Shown: piece by piece, positions 55,601 through 64,000 of the stretch
Layout: every line of letters starts with the position of its first letter
How positions within the stretch are numbered: position 1 is the first letter of the stretch
Assembly (NCBI RefSeq): GCF_018143015.1
Contig: NC_054746.1
Location: 30,221,129-30,285,128 of the forward strand
Reading direction: 5' to 3'
DNA from: Lytechinus variegatus
Taxonomy: Eukaryota; Echinodermata; Echinoidea; Temnopleuroida; Toxopneustidae
DNA: 64,000 nt
The notes under the pieces: model-generated
Databases searched by the model: none
Told to the model about the DNA's origin: nothing
Seen by the model: only the letters and a program-made list of their open reading frames with translations
Made by a program: the position numbers and the translations under genes

Positions 55601-56363
55601 TCATAGTTACACCGGACGTAGTCCCAGCTTTGAAAGAGTTGTTAACAGGACAAATACTGACTCAGGTTGGGTAAAGAATAATGGCGCAGAATCAAACCCA
55701 CCCCTGTTCTGGGACAAGTTGTACAAAGTCACAGGACAAGTTGTACAAAGTTGTACAAGTCACACACAAATAAAATTAAAAAACGCGGCTTAATTGCCAT
55801 CAATCAGACATTCGGACTGAGGAATTTCAAATGATTTTTGGGGGATGCTTGATAATAATTGAGACTTCTTACCATATCAGTCATCCTAGTGAGAATGTTG
55901 TCCTGTCCCTGCGAGAGAACATCGACCATATTTTGTAACTGAGAGACCTGATCACAAGTTATGGCACATTGACCATTTGTGATAACGTCATTCATGTTCG
56001 GTAAAGGTCTCGCACCGTTCGTTGGCTCTGCGTAGTTTCCGATGTTCGATCCGGGGCTGTTGGGAAGAAACAGCGATGGGCGATTGTAATTGATCGGTGA
56101 TCCGTCGTTGAGCGGTCCCTCGATGACCCCGGGCTCGATGGCCGAATGGGGAAGATTGGACTCGGTATGGACTTCGGGAGTCTTCGGGGGCACGGGTGCG
56201 ATTGTTTCGTGTTCGGGGGTTTCGACCTGAGGGACTGAAGGTGGAATATTGGGTTGACTAACCACAGGGCCAACTCCAACTCCAACTCCAACTCCGACGG
56301 CTCCGACTCCGACACCTACTCCTACTCCAACATTAGGTATGCTTTCTCCATCTGTCCCGTCTC
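29011..56363 (-). CDS. THBS1/2-like: Thrombospondin, subgroup A type (THBS1/2-like), 5'-partial
   Basis: Extracellular calcium-binding matricellular glycoprotein that oligomerises and binds matrix and cell receptors. Exons (minus strand): 56363-55873, 55454-55338, 55195-55102, 54783-54625, 51655-51470, 49865-49692, 48608-48481, 48056-47904, 44552-44448, 40679-40563, 39558-39451, 39007-38848, 38398-38280, 37825-37687, 35912-35817, 35088-34861, 34020-33824, 33459-33385, 31518-31421, 29860-29718, 29018-29011. All 20 junctions are phase-consistent and give 1,030 residues with one stop. Domain order: linker/coiled coil, VWC, three TSR, EGF-like, type-3 repeats, L-lectin-like C-terminal domain. VWC plus TSR modules mark subgroup A; subgroup B and insect-type thrombospondins lack them. 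The start codon and LamG-like N-terminal domain are not in the window. The gene spans at least 27 kb. Confidence 0.95.
29861..31420 (-). other. Thrombospondin intron with SINE
   Basis: About 1.56 kb. Apart from the SINE at 30185-30331 nothing is recognised. Confidence 0.5.
30185..30331 (-). repeat. tRNA-derived SINE in thrombospondin intron
   Basis: On the minus strand from 30331: GGTGCCGTGGCCGAGTGGTC (A box) and GGGGTTCGATCACCGG (B box), then AGCTATGCCCGTGAGCGAGG and a tail with TTTCAAATAAATGG. The head resembles tRNA-Leu/Ser, but the acceptor and anticodon arms do not pair well, and the SINE-like body follows directly, so this is not called a tRNA gene. Confidence 0.7.
31519..33384 (-). 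other. Thrombospondin intron, C-rich segment and decayed repeat
   Basis: Besides the decayed fold-back copy there is a C-rich stretch at about 31835-32025 with recurring CACCC/ACCCC clusters and an inverted AACCAAC...GTTGGTT pair. Not identifiable; no coding call made. Confidence 0.4.
33050..33357. repeat. Decayed fold-back element related to 3866-4472 family
   Basis: Contains CATGAAAATCGGATGTGAAAT on the left and, inverted, ACATCCGATTTTGATTGAAT on the right, with AGTTGGACTTGATGTTTATA at the right end. About half the length of the good copies and strongly diverged. Lies in the thrombospondin intron 31519-33384. Confidence 0.55.
34861..39558 (-). CDS. Thrombospondin exons: type-3 calcium-binding repeats with RGD
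   Basis: Exons 39558-39451, 39007-38848, 38398-38280, 37825-37687, 35912-35817 and the first part of 35088-34861 encode seven DNC-initiated Asp-rich units (for example [20 protein letters not shown]), the same number as vertebrate THBS1. The last unit reads [16 protein letters not shown]: the RGD lies at the same site as the integrin-binding RGD of vertebrate THBS1. The acidic loops bind Ca2+ and wrap around the C-terminal lectin domain. Confidence 0.94.
35913..37484 (-). other. Rest of thrombospondin intron
   Basis: AT-rich, nothing recognised. Confidence 0.4.
37485..37686. repeat. Trinucleotide microsatellite (ATC)n
   Basis: About 200 bp of mostly ATC/GTC triplets on the + strand (GAT/GAC on the coding minus strand), beginning just inside the intron after thrombospondin exon 37825-37687. 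Open frames here are pure repeat artefacts. Confidence 0.9.
40563..48608 (-). CDS. Thrombospondin exons: EGF-like domains
   Basis: Exons 48608-48481 ([20 protein letters not shown], ending TDVNE), 48056-47904 ([20 protein letters not shown], ending HASRYRQ), 44552-44448 ([20 protein letters not shown]) and 40679-40563 ([20 protein letters not shown]). They encode three EGF-like modules and the start of the calcium-binding wire. The second matches the long THBS1-type EGF2 ([14 protein letters not shown] corresponds to PFGQGVEHATANKQ of vertebrates, from memory). Introns of about 3.4 and 3.8 kb flank the 44.5-kb exon. Confidence 0.92.
40680..44447 (-). other. Thrombospondin intron (3.8 kb)
   Basis: Mostly AT-rich and featureless. 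One richer stretch (about 42675-42880) is open on both strands but matches no domain I know and is not called as an exon; skipping it keeps the EGF exons in phase. Confidence 0.4.
44553..47903 (-). other. Thrombospondin intron (3.35 kb)
   Basis: No exon or named repeat recognised. C/CT runs near 45765-45783 and 46863-46872. Confidence 0.4.
48609..49691 (-). other. Thrombospondin intron between TSR3 and EGF1
   Basis: About 1.1 kb, with a CT-rich tract at 49553-49660; nothing else recognised. Confidence 0.4.
49692..54783 (-). CDS. Thrombospondin exons: three TSP type-1 repeats
   Basis: Three exons, one repeat each, all bounded by phase-1 introns: 54783-54625 ([20 protein letters not shown]), 51655-51470 ([20 protein letters not shown]) and 49865-49692 ([20 protein letters not shown]). 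Each has the WxxWxxW tryptophan ladder, the Arg ladder and six Cys. The CSVTCG motif tied to CD36 binding in vertebrate THBS1 occurs in the first repeat here. Symmetric phase-1 exons explain how the repeats could be shuffled. Confidence 0.93.
49866..51469 (-). other. Thrombospondin intron between TSR2 and TSR3
   Basis: About 1.6 kb of AT-rich sequence with no exon or named repeat. Confidence 0.4.
51656..54624 (-). other. Thrombospondin intron between TSR1 and TSR2
   Basis: About 2.97 kb. Contains fold-back copy 3 and a pyrimidine-rich tract at about 54420-54560; otherwise nothing recognised. Confidence 0.45.
52926..53534 (+). mobile_element. Fold-back element, copy 3
   Basis: Ends TTAAAAGTCAAGTCCACC and, inverted, TTAAAGGACAAGTCCACC; same arms and same centre orientation as copy 1, more diverged in the middle. 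Lies in the 2.97-kb thrombospondin intron between TSR1 and TSR2. Confidence 0.8.
55102..55454 (-). CDS. Thrombospondin exons: von Willebrand factor type C domain
   Basis: Two exons (55454-55338 and 55195-55102) encode a complete VWC domain: [18 protein letters not shown], then CTTCEC, then [14 protein letters not shown] and GECCPQCPG. The Cys pattern CxxCxC...CCxxC is that of VWC/chordin-like repeats. In family members VWC follows the coiled coil and precedes the TSRs, as here. Confidence 0.9.
55710..55770. repeat. Short tandem repeat GGACAAGTTGTACAAAGT
   Basis: An 18-bp unit occurs twice, with a partial third, inside the intron after the coiled-coil exon. Minor. Confidence 0.6.
55873..56363 (-). 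CDS. Thrombospondin exon: Gly-Val/Pro linker and oligomerising coiled coil
   Basis: A 491-nt exon entering in phase 1. It encodes [11 protein letters not shown], then two runs of alternating Val-Gly split by Ala (about 56270-56330), a Pro/Glu/Thr-rich linker of about 90 residues, then [20 protein letters not shown] and [15 protein letters not shown]. The two Cys followed by heptad-like hydrophobics match the interchain disulphide and trimerising coiled coil of subgroup A thrombospondins. The acceptor follows a T-rich tract ending ATAAAG. The linker is longer and far more repetitive than in vertebrate THBS1. Confidence 0.85.
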
Positions 56364-59300
56364 CTTTATAAAAAAAAAAATGTAATAATGATTATGAACC
56401 TGGCACAATTGGGATTTGGGTGAAAACAGTCAAATGGTGGCAGCCCCTCCATGTGCCCTCAATGGGAGCGTCGAAATATTTAAGAGTTGATAATATCAAA
56501 TTCATCATGTTTTGTCTGTATCACTTTTGCGCATGCCTTCATCTTCTGTTCCGAATCATAGGGTACTTAGAACTATTCTTGACATGAAATCTTCTGATTT
56601 GAGTAAAAACAGCCTAAATCTGAAAAATACGATAACGAAGATGATGACGTTGATTACGGTGCTTACACTATCACCCAGTATGTCCCCGAGCAATTATATC
56701 ATTGGTCAATGTTTGAAAAGTTTCCTTAAAGTGCATGAACCAGTATAGCTGATCTATTTCAGATGCATGTATATTGGTAACATTTTATTGTGAAAATAAT
56801 ATTTTGTTATCATCATATTTTGTATTTAAAGTAGTTTCATTTGTGGGATGGGCCACCTTCGTGGTCTGCCCGCTGGGCACTCCAACTATATGGCGAGAAA
56901 TTTGGTCTTAAAAAAAAAGTTCAGGGTGTGTTGATGGTAAACTAGGAAGAGATTATTCTTTCAGATTTTTTTTGTTATTTCTCTTTCTTTTGGCAACGTG
57001 AATTCCTCTTTTAAAATTCCATACAATTGCAATTTCTTCGTCGGAACTAACTTGAACAACACGCTATTATCGGACCCTACAAAGTGTATAACGCCTACGC
57101 GAATCAGGGCGGTAGAATGGAATAGTTGCAAGTATCACCCAAGAAGCAGTTGAGAATGTTCGGTCCTCATTGGAAGTGGATCCCATTGAAATACTTCCAT
57201 GAATTGACAGAGATAGGTGTGATTCGGCTGCTCTTGCTTCACAATAGCTTTTACAACAAACATTTCTTCATCGAAAACAGTCTTTAAAATATAAAGACCA
57301 CCCATAAGTCAGCTTTAGGAGGAAAGAGCACTGGACTGAGACAAATAAAGAAGAAATTTTCACATCAGCAAACAAAGCATATCGCCATAAAGAGCAATTA
57401 AGTAGACAATGCTATTGCTACTATCAATGCGCATGGATGCTCATTGTAATATAAATAGAAAGTGTTTACACCTCAAATAGAACATGGAGAAAATACACAG
57501 ATTCGTTGAAATTGGTAAGAAATACCAATGAATGAGATTACTATTTTTTTTTGGGGGGGTGAGGGTATACAAATTTTCGATATTGGGTACAGGACAATTG
57601 GTCTAACGATGCAACAATCTAATCTGCTAATGGCTACATATGCTTTTCCAAGAATGCAACTGTTGTAGAGATCCAAGGAAAATGGAACTTTGATATTTCA
57701 GGAATTTTATCAAGATTTTGCCTTGCCATTGTTACTCGGAAAAAAAGACAAAATGATGGAATGAGCATCACTAGAACTCGACAAGCGAAGCAAGCCTAGT
57801 GTGAAGAGACTGATGACATCACTCGAGTTCCAGATCACAGGTCATCGCTGACAGATATCCATCTGTCGAAACTAAACGAAATGAGATATAATTTATTCTC
57901 GAAATAACTACATGAATAATAAAATGATGTCATGTTCGGGTGATCGCATTCGTTTGATTTCTATTCAGAAGAAGTGCAAGAAAATGTAGTGGTAGTGAGC
58001 GAAAAATATCAGACTCAGCACAGAAATGGTAGCATTGACTCTATTCAGCTGTTAGTTGGCTCTGGCTGGTAATCATTGCTACATTATCCACTAAGCTCGA
58101 TTGTAATGGGCATTAGGTATTTCTTACAGTATCTGTTGTTATACAAAGTATATAGCTAATGATAACACATAATAACCTGTTCATTATTTAAAAGATATTC
58201 ATTTATTATAGTTCGAAAAGCAATTATTTCGATCCTGAAATTCGGAAAATTTGAACGAATGTGTCCCACGGAATGGAATCCTAAAAGGCGTGTTCTTTGC
58301 TTTGATCAGGAAATGAACAATTCCCTGCTTTGATTATGGATAAGAAACTTTTATACCAGGGATTCCCTGGTTGTTCAATGTAACACTCATGGGGAAAAAG
58401 AGTGAAGAGAAAATGATATGCGACATGTTTGACATGTTTGTATTGTGTAACCGAACTTTTAAAAAAGGCTAAGTTGTCGGCAGGTAGGATCCCTCTTGCA
58501 TGTCTTGGGGTTTAGAGCAGCAAGGGGCAACTTTTAGTTACACTCGTCATTGCACTGTCTTCAGATATCATTATTGGAAAAATTACCGACTTGGTCAGCA
58601 TCTTTGGCACATCTAAGCCAATAAACTGAAGATGACAAGTATTATAAGAAACATCCGAAAGATGAGCACGGAAACAAACTTGTTCCGTTCTTTTCTTTAC
58701 TTTACTGACCGGGTCAGACTGACTGTAGTTTGGTGATGCTTCCCCATTAATGTATTGTTGCATATTCCCAAACGCAATTACTGATTCTACACAAGGTTAC
58801 CCATCACCATCTCCTGGCAGCGCTTGGGGTTCTCCTATTTACAAAAATGTTAAGCCTTCTTTCTTTGAAGATAACCTATCACCGCCTCAGATCGAAATAA
58901 ATGACCACAATTATTCACAAGAAAGGGGAAAAGGAAGCAACTCGATTCACATGCAATGACGTGAGACTGAAATAGACCCAATTACTTTCAATGGATGCAC
59001 AGCATTGAAGGCAATGACGAATGGTGTGGGTATGTGTTATGTGACAAACATTCATTATAATGGTGATTGTTGCATCTTCATCTGTTTGCTCAGTGGACTT
59101 TTTTCCCTTGGGTGGTTCTTCGCGCACTAGAAACATTCAGATCATCGCACCTCCAGCAGACAACACATAAAGTGGATTGCCGCCTCCACCATGTCAACAT
59201 TTTAAATTGATCCCAGAACACCCAACATTACTTTTTTTTATTTTGAATGCTCATGTGTGAATACCTGGCATTAAATAGTGACCCTAATTGCATTTCCCCG

Positions 59301-59480
59301 GTCAGACATTATTTAGATACAATCTCTTGAGAGCATATAAGCTTCTTACTCTAAGTCATTATGTTGTTGTATGTTTGAGAAAGGGAACTAGAGTGGCACG
59401 ATCGCGATCATTATGAATGAGGAGCTTTCGACAGCTGATATCAAATCACACATTATCTAAACTTTTCTTTTTCTAACATA
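56364..59480. other. Thrombospondin 5' intron / upstream, no LamG exon seen
   Basis: No exon resembling the thrombospondin N-terminal (LamG-like) domain or a signal peptide is visible on the minus strand, so the 5' exons probably lie beyond the right edge. Confidence 0.45.
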
Positions 59481-59486
59481 TGCTCA

Positions 59487-59488
59487 AT

Positions 59489-59522
<34 letters not shown>
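59487..59522. repeat. (TA)n microsatellite
   Basis: About 35 bp of alternating TA. Confidence 0.9.
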
Positions 59523-59524
<2 letters not shown>

Positions 59525-59903
59525 TATATCAAAATTCTATTCTTGTTTTATCAAAAGGTGTCTGTGTATATAAGACGAAGCACATGAGTCTATGGACCTC
59601 CAAATAAAGAAGATCCGATCTAAATGTATTTTGATCGGATTCCAACGTCCAGTTGCAGCTCGGTGCTTCATGTGATCTATCAAAATTATCTCAAAAAGGA
59701 CTTTTCCCTTCAAGCTGGATTATACCACACAGAGTTTTTAAAGCAAAAACAGTTTAAAGGATTAGTATGATTAAGAACAGAGTTTGTTATTTGTAGCATG
59801 GACATTACTTTTAAAAGCAAACCCTCGTTAACATGGTTAAGGAGCTGGGAGAATTTTATTCATGAAGGGAACAATTCAGCGATTAAAGCCTGAACTGTTT
59901 CGA

Positions 59904-60165
59904 CTTCCTCCTCATCCCTTCCCTTTCTTCTTCTTCTCTCTCTTCTTCTTCTACTACTACTTCTTCTTCTTTACCCTTTTCTTCTTCCTCTCCTTCTTCT
60001 TCTACTTTTTCTTCTTCACCCTTTTCTTCTTCCTCTCCTTCTTCTTCTTCTTTTCTTTTTCTTTCCTCCTCCTTCTTCTCCATCTGTTTCTTCTTCCTCT
60101 CCTTCTTCTTCTTCTTTCTTTATTTCTCCTCCTCCTTTCTTCTTCCTACCTTCTCTTATAATATG
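59904..60165. repeat. (CTT)n polypyrimidine tract
   Basis: About 260 bp, almost all C and T on the + strand in TTC/TCC triplets. The open frames on both strands here are repeat artefacts. Confidence 0.9.
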
Positions 60166-63100
60166 CTTCTCCGTCTTTCCTTTTCATTCTGTTTTTCTTC
60201 TCTCTATTTTTGCCTATATTAAATAATTCTTGAAATAACATATCATCCACTCTTTAGAACCGTTCTGTACATTAGCAAATTTCATGATCAATGAGGGAAC
60301 CTTATGTTACGTTTCATTTAGCCATTTCTGAAAACTTTATACTTACTAATTTATACTGTAACCATAGTGATAACATTTGACATCATCCAAATCTAAGAAG
60401 GAGCTCGGACTAAATTTCTCTTAGTCAGCATGTTTATGAAGATAAAGAATGATATGGAATGTTATACAGACACCACCTGTTTTCATCCGTATTTGATACT
60501 CAAGTTCAAGGAATAAAATGATGTGGTGAAATGGAATGTACTTTGTTTCACCAAGTAACCTCGTCTCCGTAAAACTATATAGTTTCTTTACCATTATTTT
60601 ATCACAACCTGAAACGTCCAAAAATATATTTTTTAATAGATTTAAAGTAAAAGTTTGATGAATAACTAGGCGAGGAGTAAATACTAATTGAAAATTATCA
60701 AAATCCCAAACTTCAGATAAAGCTCAACAACTTGCTCAGCATTATGACATAATTATTTTAAAATAAATTTTACAGATTCTGATACAAACATATCTATATC
60801 TTAACTAAATAGATTTGATTCGGCGAAAGTCATCTTAAAATAAACATTGTCAAATATATGTATTTGATTTTTTAAAATAATGTATGAAAAAAGCAGTTGA
60901 AAAATGAAAGCCCATTCAATTACACAGCGGTATTTTAATTTCAGATCTCAATTAACAACGTTTAAGCGATTTTCGAGTCAAATATTCGTAAAAATAAATT
61001 AGAAAGATGATAGTGAGTTTCTTTCTCTTGAATTGAACATAAGAGTACATGCGTATTTTCAAGCTAATTTAAAAGAATATCGTGTTTTTTATAAGCATTT
61101 TTAAAAATAAATATAACATCTGCAGACAGTACATCAGAATTGTATAAATCAAGAAATCATGTACGTTCATTAACTTCTTGTGGGTCTTGAAATCCCATTA
61201 TTTACGACAAACACACTACACTCTCAATACATTCATGAAACCGTTTTTTTTAGAGAGTATGTTTAAATGTATATCATTGGTTCAGTTCACAATAGCTTTA
61301 CATTCAAGCAATGAGTTTGTACGTGTTTTGGAGTTTACTATTCAATTATCATGATTATGTAACAAGAATTGAATGATGCATTATGCTTCGATTATGTAAC
61401 AAAACATGAAGGGGTTCCTGTCTTGTAAAATAGTAACAGTATTTTTAGTCGAAGAAGCTAATACATTCGAAGGTTTTTGTGACTATACGAAACCTATCTA
61501 CGCTAAACTAATTGGGAATCAGGAATACATTTCTGATGGCGTCAGCATCACAAAAAATTTACAGTCGAGTAGAAATGAAATCCTATATATAAAAACATTT
61601 GAATTATCAATGATATTGCTGGCAAAATGAAGTTAAATGAGAAATTCTAACTTAATATGAATGTACCAATTATTTTGAAAGGAATCTCTATTTCTTTGGA
61701 TTGTTTTTCACGAAAATGCCCCTTGTGCTTGCGCTCAAAGTCATAACAAAGGTATCAAAAGAAGTGACGATGTGACCATGGTCAGTTAGCATTGACCTAT
61801 ACCAGACTGGTCATTTGAAACATCGTCATCCTGATGATTGATGGTCAGAATATATCGTTCAACAATTTATAATGGTCATCTGGGTCACATTTACAATCAA
61901 ATCAAACGAAATTCACATATTTCAGTAATGAAGGTCATTCTATTTACTGTAATTTAATATTCATTTCTCCGACTCACGTCTTCTATTTTTACGATGCATA
62001 ATGCAATGAAGTTTAAACCACGGCCTTTTATATGTATGGAATACTTTGGAGTCGATCATTTCATTTGAAACTACGTAAAACGAAAATTGATGGCCTCTTG
62101 CTACCAATGTGCAATATAAAAACAAGATCCGTTTATCATCTTGATAATCCCGATTTAATAATTATTTGAGGGTAATAAATAGCCTATATGAGATTCGCGC
62201 AGCATGTTGTATATTTTAATCCACCTAAGTAAATGTAGCGCACACTTTTAAGTTTTTATCCAAAACCCAATTATAACTTATTTTACGATACGAATATAGC
62301 CCAGATAGTAGATTGTGGGCACACTCCTTGAAATTATCAGTCTTGAAAGCAGGTTAATTTTTGTTCAATTGAAGTGATTAAATTTCACTTGATTTTTTTA
62401 AATTAAATTAGATTAATTTTTGATTCATGCACATTTCCATGAAACAAAACACTTATGATTTGACAGACCGTGTAGAACAATGCATCATTATAACGTAGTT
62501 GCGACATTTTGTTTCGAAAAAAGGTAATGTAAAACCACATTAAAAGGCAAAATTAAAAGGAAAATTTTAAAACAAATTTGAATACAGTACGTATCATTAA
62601 ATAATACAGAAAATAATTACTTATCTATATTAATTGAAAACTATGAGATTAATTTCATATGTCATTGTATGGTTAGCATTATAACCTCGTGGATCTCAAC
62701 AAGTTCATGGGATGGAATGCAATATCACATCAATTTAGATATCTTGAATGAACTGATGGTCGTGAACTTTGACCAGTAAACGTGATCGAAATTGACTTGT
62801 CAAACTTGTCTGATTATATTTGATTTGTTTACATACGTCAGAGTCTAGTTGGCGGGCAAATCAATACTAACATTCCTTGACAACTCGTGTCGTCTGCGCG
62901 TATATACGTCTCAGCAGTGAAGAGGGATATAATTCGCCATCGTAACGTTTTATTTATTTTATTCTATTGGTTGTTTTTATCGATCGAAAATTAAACTGGC
63001 ATTGGGACTGGCATGGCTGGCGAGTAAATAATTTCCTTTTCGAATATTGGTAAAACATAGTTATAATATATTCTGAAATAATCAGAACATATTCACAGTT

Positions 63101-64000
63101 GACAAACGAGAATTTCTGAATGGCATAAGTCATGAAAATAATTAAGGACGTGCATCAATATTTTCATTTTCTTTCACTTTCTTTTTGTACATTACTTCGT
63201 TTTCAGATTGGCTACAAGACCACCAGCATATATGGTTTTTCTTTTCTCACCTGCTCACGAGCGAATATCATAAACAGGATAAACGACTGCTCCAAATTGG
63301 ATATTCGATTTGGATAATGGGGAGCTTTCCATATAATGATGATGTTTTCATTCCATCATCGATAATAAATATCATCAAACCAATAAATAGCGAATTGAGA
63401 TGAAGTTTTGCCATGTTTCTGAATATCATGCGCAATAAGCCCACAAGACGTATCATGAAATGTGCATCAGACTTCCATGGATTTAGAATAAGTCCACACC
63501 GATTGTGCATGGAGAGTGACCAGTCGAACTCTGGAATTTTATTATTATCTTTAAGATTTATAAGTTTATTTATGAATATGAATTACCGAATTTAAGATGT
63601 CCAAGAGTTTCATGATTGAAATCCTTTAAAAAAATGGGTAAGCCAAGTTTAACGATAATATACTTTGCATACATTGTTCATTGTTGAAAGAAAAGAAATT
63701 AATGTAATACCTTATTTAAAGCTAGCATATCAGCCATCTTATCAAATGTTTGATATGAGCCCATCATCGGGGTCTAACTATTACACGTCATGGGCATTTG
63801 TTTTTCATGTAAGAGATAACATCTCAGGAAATAAGATAAGTGGCCATTGAAGCATAAAATGGAGTATCACGCATGTCACAATGAAAATATAGAGGAAAAC
63901 GAAGGAATTGCATCAATCATAGCTATGATATATTAAACTATTTCTGATTTCCCAAAACTCCAAGTCTGCCACCATCCCGCCCGCATGCATTGAATGGGTA
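60166..64000. other. AT-rich non-coding sequence at right edge
   Basis: No exon, RNA gene or named repeat recognised on either strand. Probably still part of the long 5' intron or the upstream region of the thrombospondin gene. Confidence 0.4.

Noticed and set aside
59862-60161. Phe/Leu-rich and Glu/Lys-rich open frames
   Set aside because: Product of the CTT microsatellite.
56364-64000. LamG-like N-terminal exons of thrombospondin
   Set aside because: No matching open frame on the minus strand; the short frames there have no domain resemblance.

Overview
This looks like a slice of an echinoderm nuclear genome, most likely a sea urchin. The DNA is AT-rich, the genes are broken into many exons with GT..AG introns, and several fold-back and hAT-like mobile elements are of kinds I associate with echinoderm DNA (the species call is inference). 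There is no bacterial-type organisation, CRISPR array, rRNA or convincing functional tRNA.

Left part (1-24.3 kb): a cluster of glycoside hydrolase family 1 (GH1; lactase-phlorizin hydrolase / beta-glucosidase-like) genes. Gene A (exons 2-4 of the common plan, 1379-3128, +) enters from beyond the left edge. Directly downstream on the same strand lies a zona pellucida (ZP) domain plus transmembrane coding region (4538-8517). I find no start exon of its own for it. Its first exon is in the correct phase to be spliced to a possible donor inside gene A's last exon, so A and the ZP region may be one gene encoding a membrane-anchored GH1-ZP fusion. This is the most interesting hypothesis in the window. 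A broken copy of the GH1 last exon lies at about 9246-9390. Gene B (13902-17380, +) is a complete four-exon GH1 gene with a signal peptide and a hydrophobic, GPI-anchor-like tail. Gene C (21293-24177, -) is a complete four-exon GH1 gene with neither signal peptide nor anchor. All three keep both catalytic glutamates wherever the exons are present, so the cluster may supply similar enzymes to three different cell locations.

Right part (28.5-56.4 kb, - strand): 21 phase-consistent exons of a thrombospondin of the THBS1/THBS2 (subgroup A) type. They encode about 1,030 residues: Gly/Val- and Pro-rich linker, short coiled coil with two Cys, VWC, three TSP type-1 repeats, EGF-like modules, the calcium-binding type-3 repeats with a conserved RGD, and the L-type lectin-like C-terminal domain. 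The start codon and the N-terminal LamG-like domain are not in the window and presumably lie to the right of 64 kb. From 56.4 to 64 kb I see only AT-rich, non-coding sequence and microsatellites.

Intergenic and intronic DNA holds many short non-autonomous elements: a ~605-bp fold-back family (three good copies, one decayed), a hAT-like element with a perfect 8-bp target duplication, MITEs including a nested pair, tRNA-derived SINE pieces and a SINE whose head resembles 7SL RNA. I found no reverse transcriptase, transposase, capsid or envelope coding region and no LTR pair.
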